The position numbers and the translations under genes are program-made. The notes under the pieces were generated by a model. It made no database searches. It was not told the DNA's origin and saw nothing but the letters and a program-made list of their open reading frames with translations. A stretch of DNA of 64,000 nucleotides, taken from Arctopsyche grandis (taxonomy: Eukaryota; Arthropoda; Insecta; Trichoptera; Hydropsychidae). Shown one piece after another: positions 17,171 to 28,568 of the stretch. The stretch covers positions 25,906,001 through 25,970,000 of the forward strand of contig NC_135362.1 of the NCBI RefSeq assembly GCF_051622035.1. The letters are read 5' to 3'. How positions within the stretch are numbered: position 1 is the stretch's first letter; every line of letters begins with the position of its first letter.

Positions 17171-20100
17171 TTAATCTTTTATCATTTCTAATGATACTGA
17201 GAAGACATATGCTTTTTCACGGCCATTATTCAATGGTCCGATTTCACGCCATATATCTCTAGCCACGTCATATTCTTCCACTATCATCTCACTCATCAAA
17301 GAGTTCCCGTCACTACCTCCTAAATTAAAAAATATATGTTTTTGGCTTAATTTTATAATATGAACCGTTATATTTGAAATTGGCTTAAGTCCACTTTTCT
17401 TAATTTCAAAAAATATCTCGCAAAACGTTAAATATAATGTTTCACGTTTAACAATATTTAAAAATACCGGTGGCCTGTAATACGTTAATAACGAAAAAAG
17501 TGATAACAATTTGTAACTGAATTTTTGGAATTGTATATTGGAATTTTGCCACTTTCAAATATAGTCAAAGTTTTATGTGATTAATTTGTTCAACTTACCT
17601 ATTGCTAACAAAGTCCCGTTATAAAAATTAGAGAATACTGTAATACCGTATCTCGCCATGCCCAAGCTAGCAACAAATGTCCATTTGTCGGAATTTGGAT
17701 CGTATCGCTCTACGCTGGTATATCTTTCCGATGGGGATGTATCTAATTTTTTACCGCCGATTGCGTACAGATTTCCACCGAAAGCCGTTACCTGTGTATT
17801 TCAATGCAGTCATATAGTAATAAAATATATTTGAGTTAAAACTGAGGCTGAGGGAAAGGGTGTTCACAATACATCTTATATATATTTTAATAGCTACTGA
17901 TCTACTGATCATTTTCTATTTTACAATTTAAATTTAATTTTGTTAGTAAACGTAGTATTATATTATTCTAATGTTAATGTACAGCATAATAGGAAAAAGA
18001 GCTCAAAAACCTATTTATAATTCTTATAAATGCTCATAATATATCTAATACATAATATTAATTAAAGACTCTCTAAAGTCGATGACCTAAAGCAGATTGT
18101 GTTTAGGTAGTCTGTTGTAATCACCGAGACTCTTCACAAGTTTGTTAGTATGGTTATTAGTGATTCTGTCATATAATCTAATGGTTAGTCTGCTAGTAAT
18201 GTCTGTGACTAACGGAATATTATTTATGACATGCAGTTTTTTCATGCTATTATACATGGGTGTGTTATAAATTATTTTTAGGGAATTATTTATTTTTATT
18301 GGGAGCTTGGAAAGATTAGTATTTGGGGCGTTATTCCATACAGGTGAAGCATAGGTTAATAATGGTAAAATGAGCGCGCGATTTAATTTTATTTTATTTT
18401 GAGTTGATAAAGAACTATGACGATTACCATGTAAAATTGGGAAATTTAAGGAGTATTAAAAGTGATCGCGTATGATCACAAACGAATAAAGTACACGTAC
18501 CCCAGGCCACATCCTCGGAACGCTCATCGACGAACATGTTCTCCAAGTTTTGGTAATTGGGTTGAAAGCTTCCACCAATGAGGATGATGAATCATTTATC
18601 CAACCTCCAACTAAATAGATTTCGTCATTCAATACGGCAACTCCACATGCTCGACGATTTACAGATAAAGATGGCATCTCGTTCCAAATATTGTTTGACA
18701 AATCGTACCTTAAAATGAAATTAATATAAGAATATATGTATAGGAGGAAAATTCTGTAACCACATCTGCTTCTTCGTCAGCTTTGAATCGACTTTTGGAA
18801 GTTTGCACGTGTTATGATGCAGAACGATTCAATATAATACGATTAAATCGATGGTCTTGATATTTTGACACGGCCCAGGCCCTCATTTTGTTCCCAACAT
18901 AATTTTGGATGAACAAAATCTTGTAAACGTGCGTGAAGTCAAATACCTGGGACACTTGCTGACGGTAAATCTATGCGATAACAGTGACATCGAAAGTCAA
19001 AAAAGAGCACTACGCGTAAGATCAAATATGCGTCAATTAATCATGTTATTTTGTACAATTATTTATGTAATTTTGTACTAGCCTCTATACTGGAGAACTA
19101 TGGACGAAATACTATACTATACTGGAGACAATTAAGAGGATAAAGGAGTAATACAATAACGGTTACCGTGCTTTCTTTCGGCTACCAAGAAAGAGTTTGT
19201 AGAAGAGCGAGTGTCTCACTTTGAGGCCTGTGTATTTGCATCGTCAAATTATTTTCTAGCGCCGCGACTACTCATTTCCGTTCATTACTGTATAATCAGT
19301 GGATAAACTAACTAGCAATTGATTAATTAAAATGTATTTCGATTCGACAAACATATGTACGTCACAACTAAACCACTGCCAAAACGTGTATACAATATAA
19401 TACAAAAAGAAAAAAACTTCTATATATACCGATCACTACTAATGTTTCCGTTTGGCAAAGAATTTACCGCCGTCTATTGAAAATTTATTTAATTAATTAA
19501 ATTTTCTATTGGTATTTTATATTGTTTATATGGATGTAGGTAAGTAGGTGGTTTTTACCATTTTTTTCATATTAAACAATTAAATATAAATATTAAATTA
19601 AATACATTTAAAATGTATTTGAAAATAAATCAGCTGATAACTAAAAATAATTGTATGTGATGTATGTATTTAAGCTTATTGTAAAAAACTAAATGTATGT
19701 AAGCTTATTGTAAATCATATTAACAATTACATATGTAGATACAATATAACATCTTATTGAATACTTATCTCGCAGATAAAACTCCGTGAAGAGATATACT
19801 TTTAGCCGTGAAATGTCAGATCTGACATATTTGGCCAAAAATCAATATATATATCGTGTATTACATTACATGAAGCTAGACGCCAAATTTGAAATTTATA
19901 CATACATATGAGAGTTAAAACTATAAATATTTAAATATTAGAGATAACGAGAACCTATAGAGCAAATTTTATAAAATATAGAGGCGTTTAAAAAATTAAA
20001 ATCTGATATGGCCATATCACGGCGAACAGGTTGGAAGACACGGGACGAACGCTTGTTAAACGCCAGGAAGGTCTACGGGACCCGTTTTTAAAACGCGTTG

Positions 20101-23100
20101 TATACGATATTTTATCTCCAACGTAATGGCAGACGATACATTAACGTATATTGATGACCAAAATGAGCAATATGGCAAAGTATGAAAACGATCGGATAAG
20201 AGATAAGAGATATAAAAATATGACCACTAACACGAAAACCATGTGAAATGCAAGGAGGTATGTAAAAAATCGAACACGCGAGCAACGACACATTTATTTT
20301 ACTTTTTTTTTATTTAATAACTAAATAATGTCAACACCCATGCTATGATAAGGTACAGCACGACGATAGGGATCGCACTATTCACTCTAAAAAAAAAAAA
20401 AAATTTTTCATCAATATCCCGATTATGTTTTAGATTCATTTCATACAAAGATTTTTAATGATTCTGAGAGGTTTTGAAAAGAGTTGAAAAATCTATTTTG
20501 AGTAGGGGGTTACTTTGTATCCCATATCGCTGCGCGTGTGATTTTTGAGGTATCTGTACTCGAGGGTTAAACGATAGCAAGGAGACTATTTCATACTATG
20601 TAGTGTTGTGCCCGGGGAAATTTCATTGCTTGGGGTATGGAAAAAGTTATTAAATAAAAAAAAATAAAAGAGTTGTCTCGGTAATGTGTTCGATCCACAC
20701 GCGGTCATATTTTTTTCAAATACCTTTTAATTATATGTATTTATATTTAATTGTTTAATATGAAAAATAAGGTAAAAACCTACCTACTTATAAACAATAT
20801 AAAACACAAATAGAAAAGTTAATTAATTTTGAAGAGATGGCGCTAAATGCTCGTGAGACTATTTTCCTAGAGGAAAATTTGGTAGAAATAGTATATATAG
20901 GTTTATTCTTCTTATATTATAACGAAACGAAACGACTATTATACTACGGCGAGCGTTATCGCAGACAGAATAGAACTATTATATATGATATATGTATTTG
21001 AATATATGCTTCATCATAATGTGAATGATTTGATGTATGTATTTATTTAATGTAAAATTGTCTTGTCGTACCTTTCAACCGATGTGTTGGGACCGCCAAA
21101 CACATACACATAATCATTCAAAACCGCTGCTTGAGGATATTGACGGGAAAACGTCATCGGTTGAAGTTTTGTCAATACACCACTAGTCAAATTAAGGCTC
21201 TCTACCTGAAAATCATAATACATATGTATATCGATGCACAATTTTACAGTGATTTATCAAATCGGAATAAAATGAAATATAAGAATGTTCATTTACATAC
21301 AACATTTGTTACGACATTACTGTCGACACCACCCAGGATTAGAAATTTGTCTTGGACTTGTACGATGCCAAAGTTTGACCTATCACCTACATTCAAATCG
21401 CCAAATTTTATCCAGTTTTTATTGGTCTGAACGTACTCTTCGATAACTTGAGATGGCTAAAATACAATTTCAACCGAATGATGATAAATCGGTAAGACTT
21501 AACATTGAGATGTGTATCTACATATGTATGTTAATATGAGCCGTTATATTTGAAATTGGCGGAAGTCGAATTTTCAGTTCGAAAAACACTCTTTCTGTTT
21601 GATTTACTTCATAAATTGTGAACACTTCCGTAGATTCGATATGTCCAGAATCTCGGAAAAGCATAATAAACGTATTACAGGCCAACAGCATTATTAAAAA
21701 TTGCTAAACACAAATTATTATATCTAATGCTTTGCGAAATATTTATCGAAATGATGAAAAGTGTATTTATCTACTTTCAAATATAACGCCTCACGGGTAC
21801 ATAGGTACATTAGGCCGAAGCGAAAGATGCGAATTTTGGATTTTTGGCGATGGAAACCCTTAATTTTATATACATACAATATACTCAAGGAAGTTCTCAA
21901 TGACTTTTTTTTTTAAATAATCACAGGAACATGAAAAAATGACGATTTTCTTAAAATTGAAAAAAAAAAACAAATAGGACATTTTTAAAAATATATTAAT
22001 AAATTTTTTTTATATTTAACGTTCCCTTGATACGATGAAAGTTTTCCACTAGGTCAAGCTATCCATCTATAGGAAATCTAAAATTCACGTTTTTCCCTTC
22101 CGCCTAATATATTATATATACATATAAGTGGCGTGCCTTTATACATATAAGTGGAATCCCTTAAATTTTACGTCAAAAATATTTTCATACCGTTTGTTTT
22201 CTGAATTTCTTGGTTTTATTTCTCTTTCATTTATGTAGTTTTGATTACGTGATTATGATATATACGATCTTTTATCTGATACAAAATTGACATAAACGAG
22301 CATCCCCGTTGAAAGGCCGTAGCCGTCTGCGCGACCGGTGCTTGTTTCCCATCAAGCTTGTATTACCATGGATGCTGAAGTTCTCTTCAAATCTTTTGCG
22401 CATGCGCACAAGTGAGCAGTCACTCTTCCGTATGCGCATGAGTGAGACGACTCTACAGTCGTCTCGCTCGCGCGACACTTGCTCTGGAAGCAAAATCTCC
22501 TTTTGCGTATGTATGGACTTGATTAGTTTTTTTTTATGTATGGACTTTGCTTTGTTCGTTGATTGATATTTCGTACGTTACGTCCCAAGTTATTTATTTT
22601 TTTATTTTATTGAATTTATTGCGTCCTAAATTATTATTTATTATGGCCCTAAATATAAATAGCCAAAGTAACAATGCAAGTGGATTTATCGCCTTTTAAT
22701 AATAATTGCAATTGTTTAATTAAAGATGTATTAAATAGGACATTTTCTTCTCTACCATATAATGAAAAAGAGATTATTGTTAAGAGCCCAAAACCCACAC
22801 CAATATATGGAATATTCATTCAAAAACCAAAACATAACAAAGACATTTTAATAAATATAAATATGACAATTTTTGGAAAAATAAAATAAAATTTTGGACA
22901 GCATCCTTGTCCAAAATGCTGCAAAAAGATGCTGTCCAAAGTTTTTAAAGAATAAAAGCTTTGGACAGCATCCTTTGGTTGAAAAGTCACCGCACGCCAC
23001 TGATACATACACGATTTGATAGAAACAATTTGTTTGATACTCCTTTTATAGAAAACAATATGGACAGTAAAATAAAATATTGTAATGTGGTACAAACCGG

Positions 23101-23172
23101 ATAAATGCTACCTCCAATCAGGATTACTCTGTCAACTTGTCTCTCATTATTTTTTAAAGCGTTTTTAATCAT
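17171..23172 (-). CDS. Kelch-repeat protein B (paralogue of A, no BTB domain)
   Basis: Six coding exons: 23098-23172, 21301-21456, 21072-21205, 18501-18708, 17599-17791 and 17171-17319. The phases join to 915 nt, 304 aa plus stop. The protein starts MIKNALKNNERQVDRVILIG and holds six Kelch blades (LILGGV, YVFGGP, YLVGGW, YAIGGK, LAIGGS; blade-end NWIKF, NIWNEM, KTWRTC, DKWTFV, DIWREI). Exon 4 is 208 nt in both paralogues and NDEIYLVGGW is identical. An in-frame TAA lies upstream of the ATG in the same exon, so the lack of a BTB/BACK half is shared with gene A. Introns are much longer than in A and filled with LINE, MITE and Helitron-like debris. I do not know its partners or role. Confidence 0.85.
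17362..17564. mobile_element. MITE with GCCGTTATATTTGAAA termini, copy 2 (kelch B last intron)
   Basis: Degenerate copy with termini GAACCGTTATATTTGAAA and GCCACTTTCAAATATAGT. It sits between the last two coding exons. Confidence 0.6.
17866..18425 (-). mobile_element. 3' end of a Jockey-like LINE (family also at 46236 and 53022)
   Basis: On the minus strand it encodes a decayed ORF2 C-terminus (LPLLTYASPVWNNAPNTN near 18330-18390), then the same 3' region as the other two copies (AGAGTCTCGGTGATTACAAC, CACAATCTGCTTTAGGTCAT, ATTATGAGCATTTATAAGAA). It lies inside a kelch B intron. Confidence 0.78.
18760..19260 (+). pseudogene. Degenerate LINE reverse transcriptase fragment
   Basis: With stops and shifts, the plus strand reads SALNRLLEVCTCYDAERF, VREVKYLGHLLT, SDIESQKRALRVRSNMRQL, SLYTGELWTKYY and YRAFFRLP. 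This order matches the last part of LINE RT domains with the KYLGH motif. It is inside kelch B intron 3 on the opposite strand and is not an exon. Confidence 0.65.
19622..20215. repeat. Dispersed repeat, copy A
   Basis: From 19622 to about 20015 it is nearly identical to 62404-62775 (AAAACTCCGTGAAGAGATAT, TTTTAGCCGTGAAATGTCAG, TTTGGCCAAAAATCAATATA, AGAGATAACGAGAACCTATA). From 20000 to 20215 it continues into sequence shared with the tandem repeat at 51241-51899 (AAATTAAAATCTGA, TATATTGATGACCAAA, GAAAACGATCGGATAA). No coding capacity is seen. Confidence 0.75.
20216..21040. other. Repeat-like intron sequence with Helitron-type end motif
   Basis: No exon seen. At 20605-20625 TAGTGTTGTGCCCGGGGAAA resembles the ACTAGTGTTGTGCCCG end at 25671. 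The rest is A+T-rich and not recognised. Confidence 0.4.
21538..21791. mobile_element. MITE with GCCGTTATATTTGAAA termini, copy 3 (kelch B intron 1)
   Basis: Termini GAGCCGTTATATTTGAAA and CTTTCAAATATAACGCC. The interior matches copy 1 at 10823-11085 and lies in the same intron relative to the coding exons. Confidence 0.75.
22310..22500. other. CpG-rich segment with hairpin in kelch B intron 1
   Basis: A GC-rich island in A+T-rich DNA with repeated GCGCATG motifs (22399-22440) and a perfect 9 bp stem, GAGACGACT/AGTCGTCTC, at 22444-22465. It may be a transposon remnant; no coding content is recognised. Confidence 0.45.
22893..22976. repeat. Hairpin and third copy of TTTGGACAGCATC motif
   Basis: TTTTGGACAGCATCC is followed by its inverse GATGCTGTCCAAA (to 22941), forming a stem-loop. 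A further direct copy, TTTGGACAGCATCC, lies at 22961-22974. Confidence 0.7.
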
Positions 23173-23937
23173 TTTGTGACTGTTTGCCAGTTAACTGTTC
23201 AAATTTTAAATAACCTGAAATTATCAAAACAAACAATATAAAAATAGTATTTTTAAAATTAACATGTACAAGTTGAACTGTTCAAATACAATTTATCAAT
23301 TACAAACAAAGAAACGAATAATATTTTTAAGACTAAGTCGACATTGTCCCGCACTGCATTTATATTTAAATTTAGCTTCTAATACATATATAATATCATA
23401 TGTGCATTTGTACATATGTACAATGTATGTATGTGCTAGGGCTATCAAATATTTATCGAGTTCAACTATTAAAATATCGAATAGTGCATAACGAAGTATT
23501 CAAATACTCGAATATACTCTTAAATTTTCAAAATGACAAAAACTTACGTTAGGTACATTCATATTCAATAAGCATAGGTTATGTTACATTATAAAAAAAA
23601 CACCTTGTAAAAACAATACAATTATATGTATGATATAAATTATTCTAATATTTTTAATTTTATAAAAATAATTGTTAATTTAGGTTACTTTAAATTATCC
23701 ACATATATGTATATATCTTCATCATCATCTACAGCCGATCGTACATATGTACATCATCATCATCGTCATACATAATTCTTTGTTCAAGTTTTCTACAAAT
23801 GTATGTATGTATGTATGTATACCCACGTACATATGTATGTATTAAATTATTGCATAATTTAAAGAAGATTATGTATGTACATATATGTATATATGTATAT
23901 TTATATTAATTATTACCTTCTGGTGAAAATTTGCAGA

Positions 23938-23990
23938 TAGTCGAGACGAGCACACTGAGAGAATGAACATCTTTATCATAATATTTTCAT
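23938..23990 (-). other. Probable non-coding first exon of kelch B
   Basis: The minus strand reads ATTCTCTCAGTGTGCTCG, then TCTCGACTATCTGC, and ends at donor AGAAG/GTAATA. It parallels the segment upstream of kelch A. The TCAGTG at 23953-23958 resembles an arthropod initiator, so transcription may start here. The intron to the coding exon would end at the acceptor next to 23214. Confidence 0.55.
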
Positions 23991-23999
23991 TTAAATATT

Positions 24000-25670
24000 C
24001 ACTATTGAGCAAATCAATCAAATTCTGTCACTAAAAGTACAATTCACTTATATTTATAAATAACAATACAAATTTTGTTATAAATATAAAACAATACACA
24101 TTGTTTTTTACATTATAAAATACAATATATGTAATTCTAATAGGATGTAAGATAAGGATTTTTAGAGATAAATATAAAATTTGATGTATAGGTAGATCAT
24201 TCAATGAAAAATATATACATACCAGTATTTATATCCAGTAAAAATATATAATTACCAGTATTTATATACTGTTCATCAAACGACTTTTCATCAAAAAAAT
24301 TGTCAAATTCATATGTACATATGTACAATGATGATAAGAATATTTAATTTGTATTTGTTAAGATATATTTTTCAAATCAACTCAATCAATTAGATTGACA
24401 TTTTTTTGGTTCATTGTCAAGTTATCTTTATTATATTTTATTTTTCATCTTGCGCACTGTCGATTCTGCGTCTAAAATGTCAATCATCTTCGGAAAATTC
24501 GACACTTTTCTTCGACCTTTCCGTAATAAATAATATCTGAGATGTGTCAACAAGAAAATGAACATTTCTTCGCTGAAAAAAAAAAAACATAAAACGACTC
24601 GACTTTCGGCTTTTTCAATGCGCTATTGGCACACAATAGAAACTTGAAAGTTTGCACGTACCAAACCCTCCCCTGTCAACCGCTTATTGTATAAGTTTTA
24701 TGGAATATTTCGGTATATATACATACATATAAGAAATGTTTTACGAAAAGTTAAGTCGTCAAACCGCAGAATGGCGCATATAACAACATCTACACACATA
24801 GAAGATAAAACCTGTTAACTCCAAATACCCATGTCCCATATATGTACGTACGTATAATATGTACATATTAAGTTATAAACCGTGTTGGTTCGAAAGCATG
24901 TCTACGAGAGGTGCTTTGGGTTGCCTTTAGTATTATATTATGTATGAATTCCATCAATTATTATTGATAAATTAAATTGCTTCGTTGCAATGCTTATTTA
25001 GGATCTTGGATAGCTTGAACAAGCTACGGTTGAATATTATTTCATTTTCGGAATATTGGTATGGAATGTTTTAATATCGGTGATTTACGAATTTTGTGAA
25101 TACGTCTGTATTTATATTATAAATGTTATATTATTGATAGTAATTTCAATGAAGCATATTTCGATGAAACTTTATTTTGAAGGTCGAAATCCATAATTTG
25201 TAAAATAATATATAATTTGATTCGTATAAAAAATTATTATCATAATATTATCACGTATTTTTTTTTCAATGAATCGATGTATTGTTATAAAATAGATATG
25301 AATTTCATATTCAATGTAATATTCTTCATTGTTTAATATTGAAAGTATGCTTATATATTTGATCTGGATACATCGTATCAAACATCAATTTAAATTAGAT
25401 GCCTTTCACTTTTCTAAAATTAACACTAATTTAGTTTGTAATTAAGTATTCAACTAAAACTTTCAATTTTATAAAAGCCACATCTCGAATTTCTCGTAAT
25501 CATAATAGAAATTCTTTTTTTTCGAAAAAGTAAGGTCTATCATAATATTTATTCATCATATTGCAATCGATTGAATTGTATTTTTTGCTATTTTTCAAAA
25601 ATTTGAAATATTATATTATGTATGAAATATTATACTATTATAATATATAATAATATTATTATACATATAC
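24000..25670. other. Intergenic A+T-rich DNA, no gene seen
   Basis: Very A+T-rich sequence upstream of kelch B, without recognisable domain, repeat or splice pattern. Confidence 0.55.
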
Positions 25671-26115
25671 TAGTGTTGTGCCCGTTGATTGCAATGAATG
25701 GTTCCGCAAAGGAATTGATACGCGAATTAAAATAAAGTTATATATGTACATATGTTATATATAAATATAATGTATAGGCATGCGCATGTATTCAAAGTGA
25801 AATTTTGAGTGCCCGCATTACACGCTCGCTGTTTCAACCCGTTCACTCATTAAACTCTCCCGCACAGCGCATCTGGCGCTGACGTCACCCGTTCCATGTC
25901 AGGTGCTCAATATCAAGAGCACATGTCAGATTCTCTTCACCCCCACCACCCCCGCTACCCCGCTTCCCCGCGTCTCCTCGACACGATCAGTCGTCACGCC
26001 ATATCCCTATAGCCGATGCTTAAAATGCACTCATTGGTCAGAATGTATCGTCGTTGCTCTAATTGGTCAAACGTTTTAGTCCACATGGACCACTTCACGC
26101 TGATTGGTTGTGCGC
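25671..26115. mobile_element. Helitron-like terminal region with GC-rich interior
   Basis: ACTAGTGTTGTGCCCG at 25671 is the reverse of a CTAGT-ending Helitron 3' end preceded by a GC stem (related motifs at 20605 and 63566). A CpG-richer stretch at 25800-26010 and three ATTGGTC/ATTGGTT motifs at 26030-26110 follow. The far end was not found, so assignment is tentative. Confidence 0.4.
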
Positions 26116-27780
26116 GTGTATTTATTTTATTAAATATCTCTATGCCCAACATATATGTTTATACACATACATACATATATAAAGACCGAACAATTACAAT
26201 TCTTTTTTAGGTAGTAAACTTTACGTTTTGACTAATTAGTAATGTCGTAGTCAAAAAATCGATGAAAGAATTTTCGCCTTTTGTCTTAATTTACAAGGAC
26301 AATTCTTTTACGTGAGAATCTTTTGCAAATATTAACTATGCAAGTTGACGCTTTGGAATGTAACCCGATTCCAAGCTTTTGAGTGCATTAGAATTGTTTT
26401 TCAGAAGCATTAAATTCCTAATGTCCGTGATCAATTCCGCCAATTGATTACCCGTTCAAAAAATTACAGAACATTTGCTAAACATGCGAACAAAAGCTCT
26501 TCAACTAATGCTCATCAAAACTATCAAATTGTTTAAGTACATTGTATATAGTATAAGATATACTACATATATACAATGATTCATTGTAATGACGTGGATT
26601 TTAAGCTACAATAAATTGTGTTTACGACGCCGTTTAAATCAGTTTACGTTTAAATCATTTAACGACACCGTTTAAATCAGTTTACCAAACCGTTTAAATC
26701 AGTTTATGACAAAACGATTCATGGATAAAGAATGAGTATCGCATATGCTTTGATCTTAGCAACGTGTGTTCGATTGAAATTCACATGTACATATATTGTA
26801 TTATGTATATAGGTGAAATATAGCAGTAAACTTGATTATGGCCCAATATGAAATATTAATAAAGTGTAAGGGGTAGAGAGGATAAGCCACGGTATTGATT
26901 GAACATGTCCATTTTGCCTAATGACTCTCGGGAAACCCTTTTCCATTAAGCCCGACCTGTTATTGCGTGGCCGATTTTGTTTGTTTATTTATCGATTTCG
27001 AATCATAACATGTTCATCCCTCAACAACGAGCCTCGTTGTACGAGTGAAAATAAAAAAAAATGATTTATTACCTCGGTGGGAAATTTATGCATGATCATA
27101 CCTTTCGAGAGTTCGTTAGCATGTTGATCACAATATTCATAGGTGGTTTGAATATCGTGTTTTTTTCTGTTTTGCATATCACTTTTAGTTGTGTGCATTT
27201 ATGTGATCGGTTGGTGCAAGTTATTATCGAGGTTGTGCAGGCTGAAGGATGGAAATTGTGGAAAATCCTTTGCGCGGGAGCTTTCCCACGACGCTTTGAG
27301 TGGCACGTGTTTCGCAAAAGCTCTTCCAGCACGTGTTTCGTGCAATAAAAGCCTTTGTTTGGAATCCTGCTGGGTTTCTCAGTATCGCTATAACACCTTA
27401 AATGCCCCTCGCGCATATTTTAACTGGTTCATGTCTATTTTTTTTCTACTTAAAGTGCAATAATTGGTTTTCAAGAAGTAAAAAATCGATCGAATGATGT
27501 TTGATGGTTTAAATCCTTATTGTGAATTTGTCACTCAGAATCTGAAAAATTTGATCGTTTGTAAGTTTCGAAATTTCAAAAGCGGCTTCCAACATTTATA
27601 TTTTACTAAATAGAGTTGAATGTTTGTTTATCTGTTACAAAAATTTTCAGTTTTCTATTTAGAATCATCAATTTATCCTGTTTCATAGGTTTAATATTGA
27701 CATATTTTGAACATTTTTCCAACTTCCATCCACTAAATTTAATTTTTATTTTTTCATACATATTATATGTATATAAAAGG
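26116..27780. other. Intergenic DNA, no gene seen
   Basis: No convincing coding region. Overlapping frames of 70-105 codons on both strands around 26990-27460 have no domain and no splice support. It contains the small tandem repeat at 26631-26712. Confidence 0.5.
26631..26712. repeat. Short tandem repeat, ACCGTTTAAATCAGTTTA unit
   Basis: Three copies of CCGTTTAAATCAGTTTA (one per ~20-31 bp) plus a decayed fourth. Each contains the palindrome TTTAAA. Confidence 0.8.
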
Positions 27781-27782
27781 AG

Positions 27783-28167
27783 GGTCTACCTCACGGGCCG
27801 GAATGTGAAATGCCGGAAAATGCAAATATCGGAAGGCAAAGATCGAAAATCAAAAGATCTTAAGTCGAAAGATAAAAAAGGCGCATGGTAAACAGTATAT
27901 ACTCTCTTAATTTGCGCGAGCAGGATGCAACAGGAACAATAGGAACAGGCTTTTCCTCCCGTATTAATGTTCGCGCGCAGAATACGGGAGGAAAAGCCTG
28001 TTCCTCTTGTTCCTGTTGTATCCTGCTCGCGCAAATTAAGTGAGTATGTACCGTTTACCATGCACCCTTTTTTTTGATCTTTCGATTTAAGATCTTTCGA
28101 TTTTCGATCTTTGCCTTCCGATATTTGCGTTTTCCGGCATTTCACATTCTGGCCCGTCACGGAGACC
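27783..28167. mobile_element. Long-palindrome MITE (fold-back), copy 1
   Basis: About 385 bp formed of two arms that are near-perfect inverted copies. The left arm starts GGTCTACCTCACGGGCC and the right arm ends GGCCCGTCACGGAGACC. The arms carry GCAAAGATCGAAAATC and TTAATTTGCGCGAGCAGGAT. A short loop lies around 27960-27985. Apparent ORFs across it are artefacts of the palindrome. Copy 2 is at 34888-35306. Confidence 0.85.
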
Positions 28168-28568
28168 GATAACAGGTAAACCCCAATGTACCTTCCTGGC
28201 CAATTACAAACATCGATATACTTTTTTTTTAGAATAATTTTTAGCTCAGCATCATAGAGACATCTATGGATAAATTTTGATAAACTTACATTTTCGGAGC
28301 ATTTTTTTTTTGTAATATAAGTCGTCAAATTTTGAGATGCTGAAAAACACAAAATTTATGGACAAATTTGCAGCCATTTTGGACGAATTAGCGAATTAGG
28401 TAAATCTTGCCAATTTGTTGGAATCGTTTCAATTAAAAAACAGATAAATTGGCAAGTCTGATAGGAGTCATAAACCATGGTCTGGCCAACAGCAACCAGT
28501 GGTACTCGAACCCATGACCACTATGTTCGAAGGCTTATATGCTAACCACTAGTATAAGCTGGTGGTTA
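28168..28568 (-). repeat. tRNA-derived SINE, reverse copy
   Basis: On the minus strand: a head with TATACTAGTGGTTAGCAT (box-A-like) and GGGTTCGAGTACC (box B), the body (TTGGCCAGACCATGG, CTTGCCAATTTATCTG), and the tail CCAGGAAGGTACATTGGGG. It begins immediately beside the palindromic MITE. Confidence 0.72.

Noticed and set aside
18760-19260. An additional exon of kelch B or a host gene
   Set aside because: The sequence is on the opposite strand, carries stops, and matches LINE reverse transcriptase motifs.
22096-22566. Short ORFs on both strands near 22272-22566
   Set aside because: They overlap each other in an intron of kelch B, with no domain and an imperfect palindrome beneath them.
23712-23765. 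RTE LINE 3' remnant (CATCATCATCTACAGCCGATC)
   Set aside because: It resembles the 3' end of the 470-3427 element, but only ~30 bp match, partly simple repeat; too short to call.
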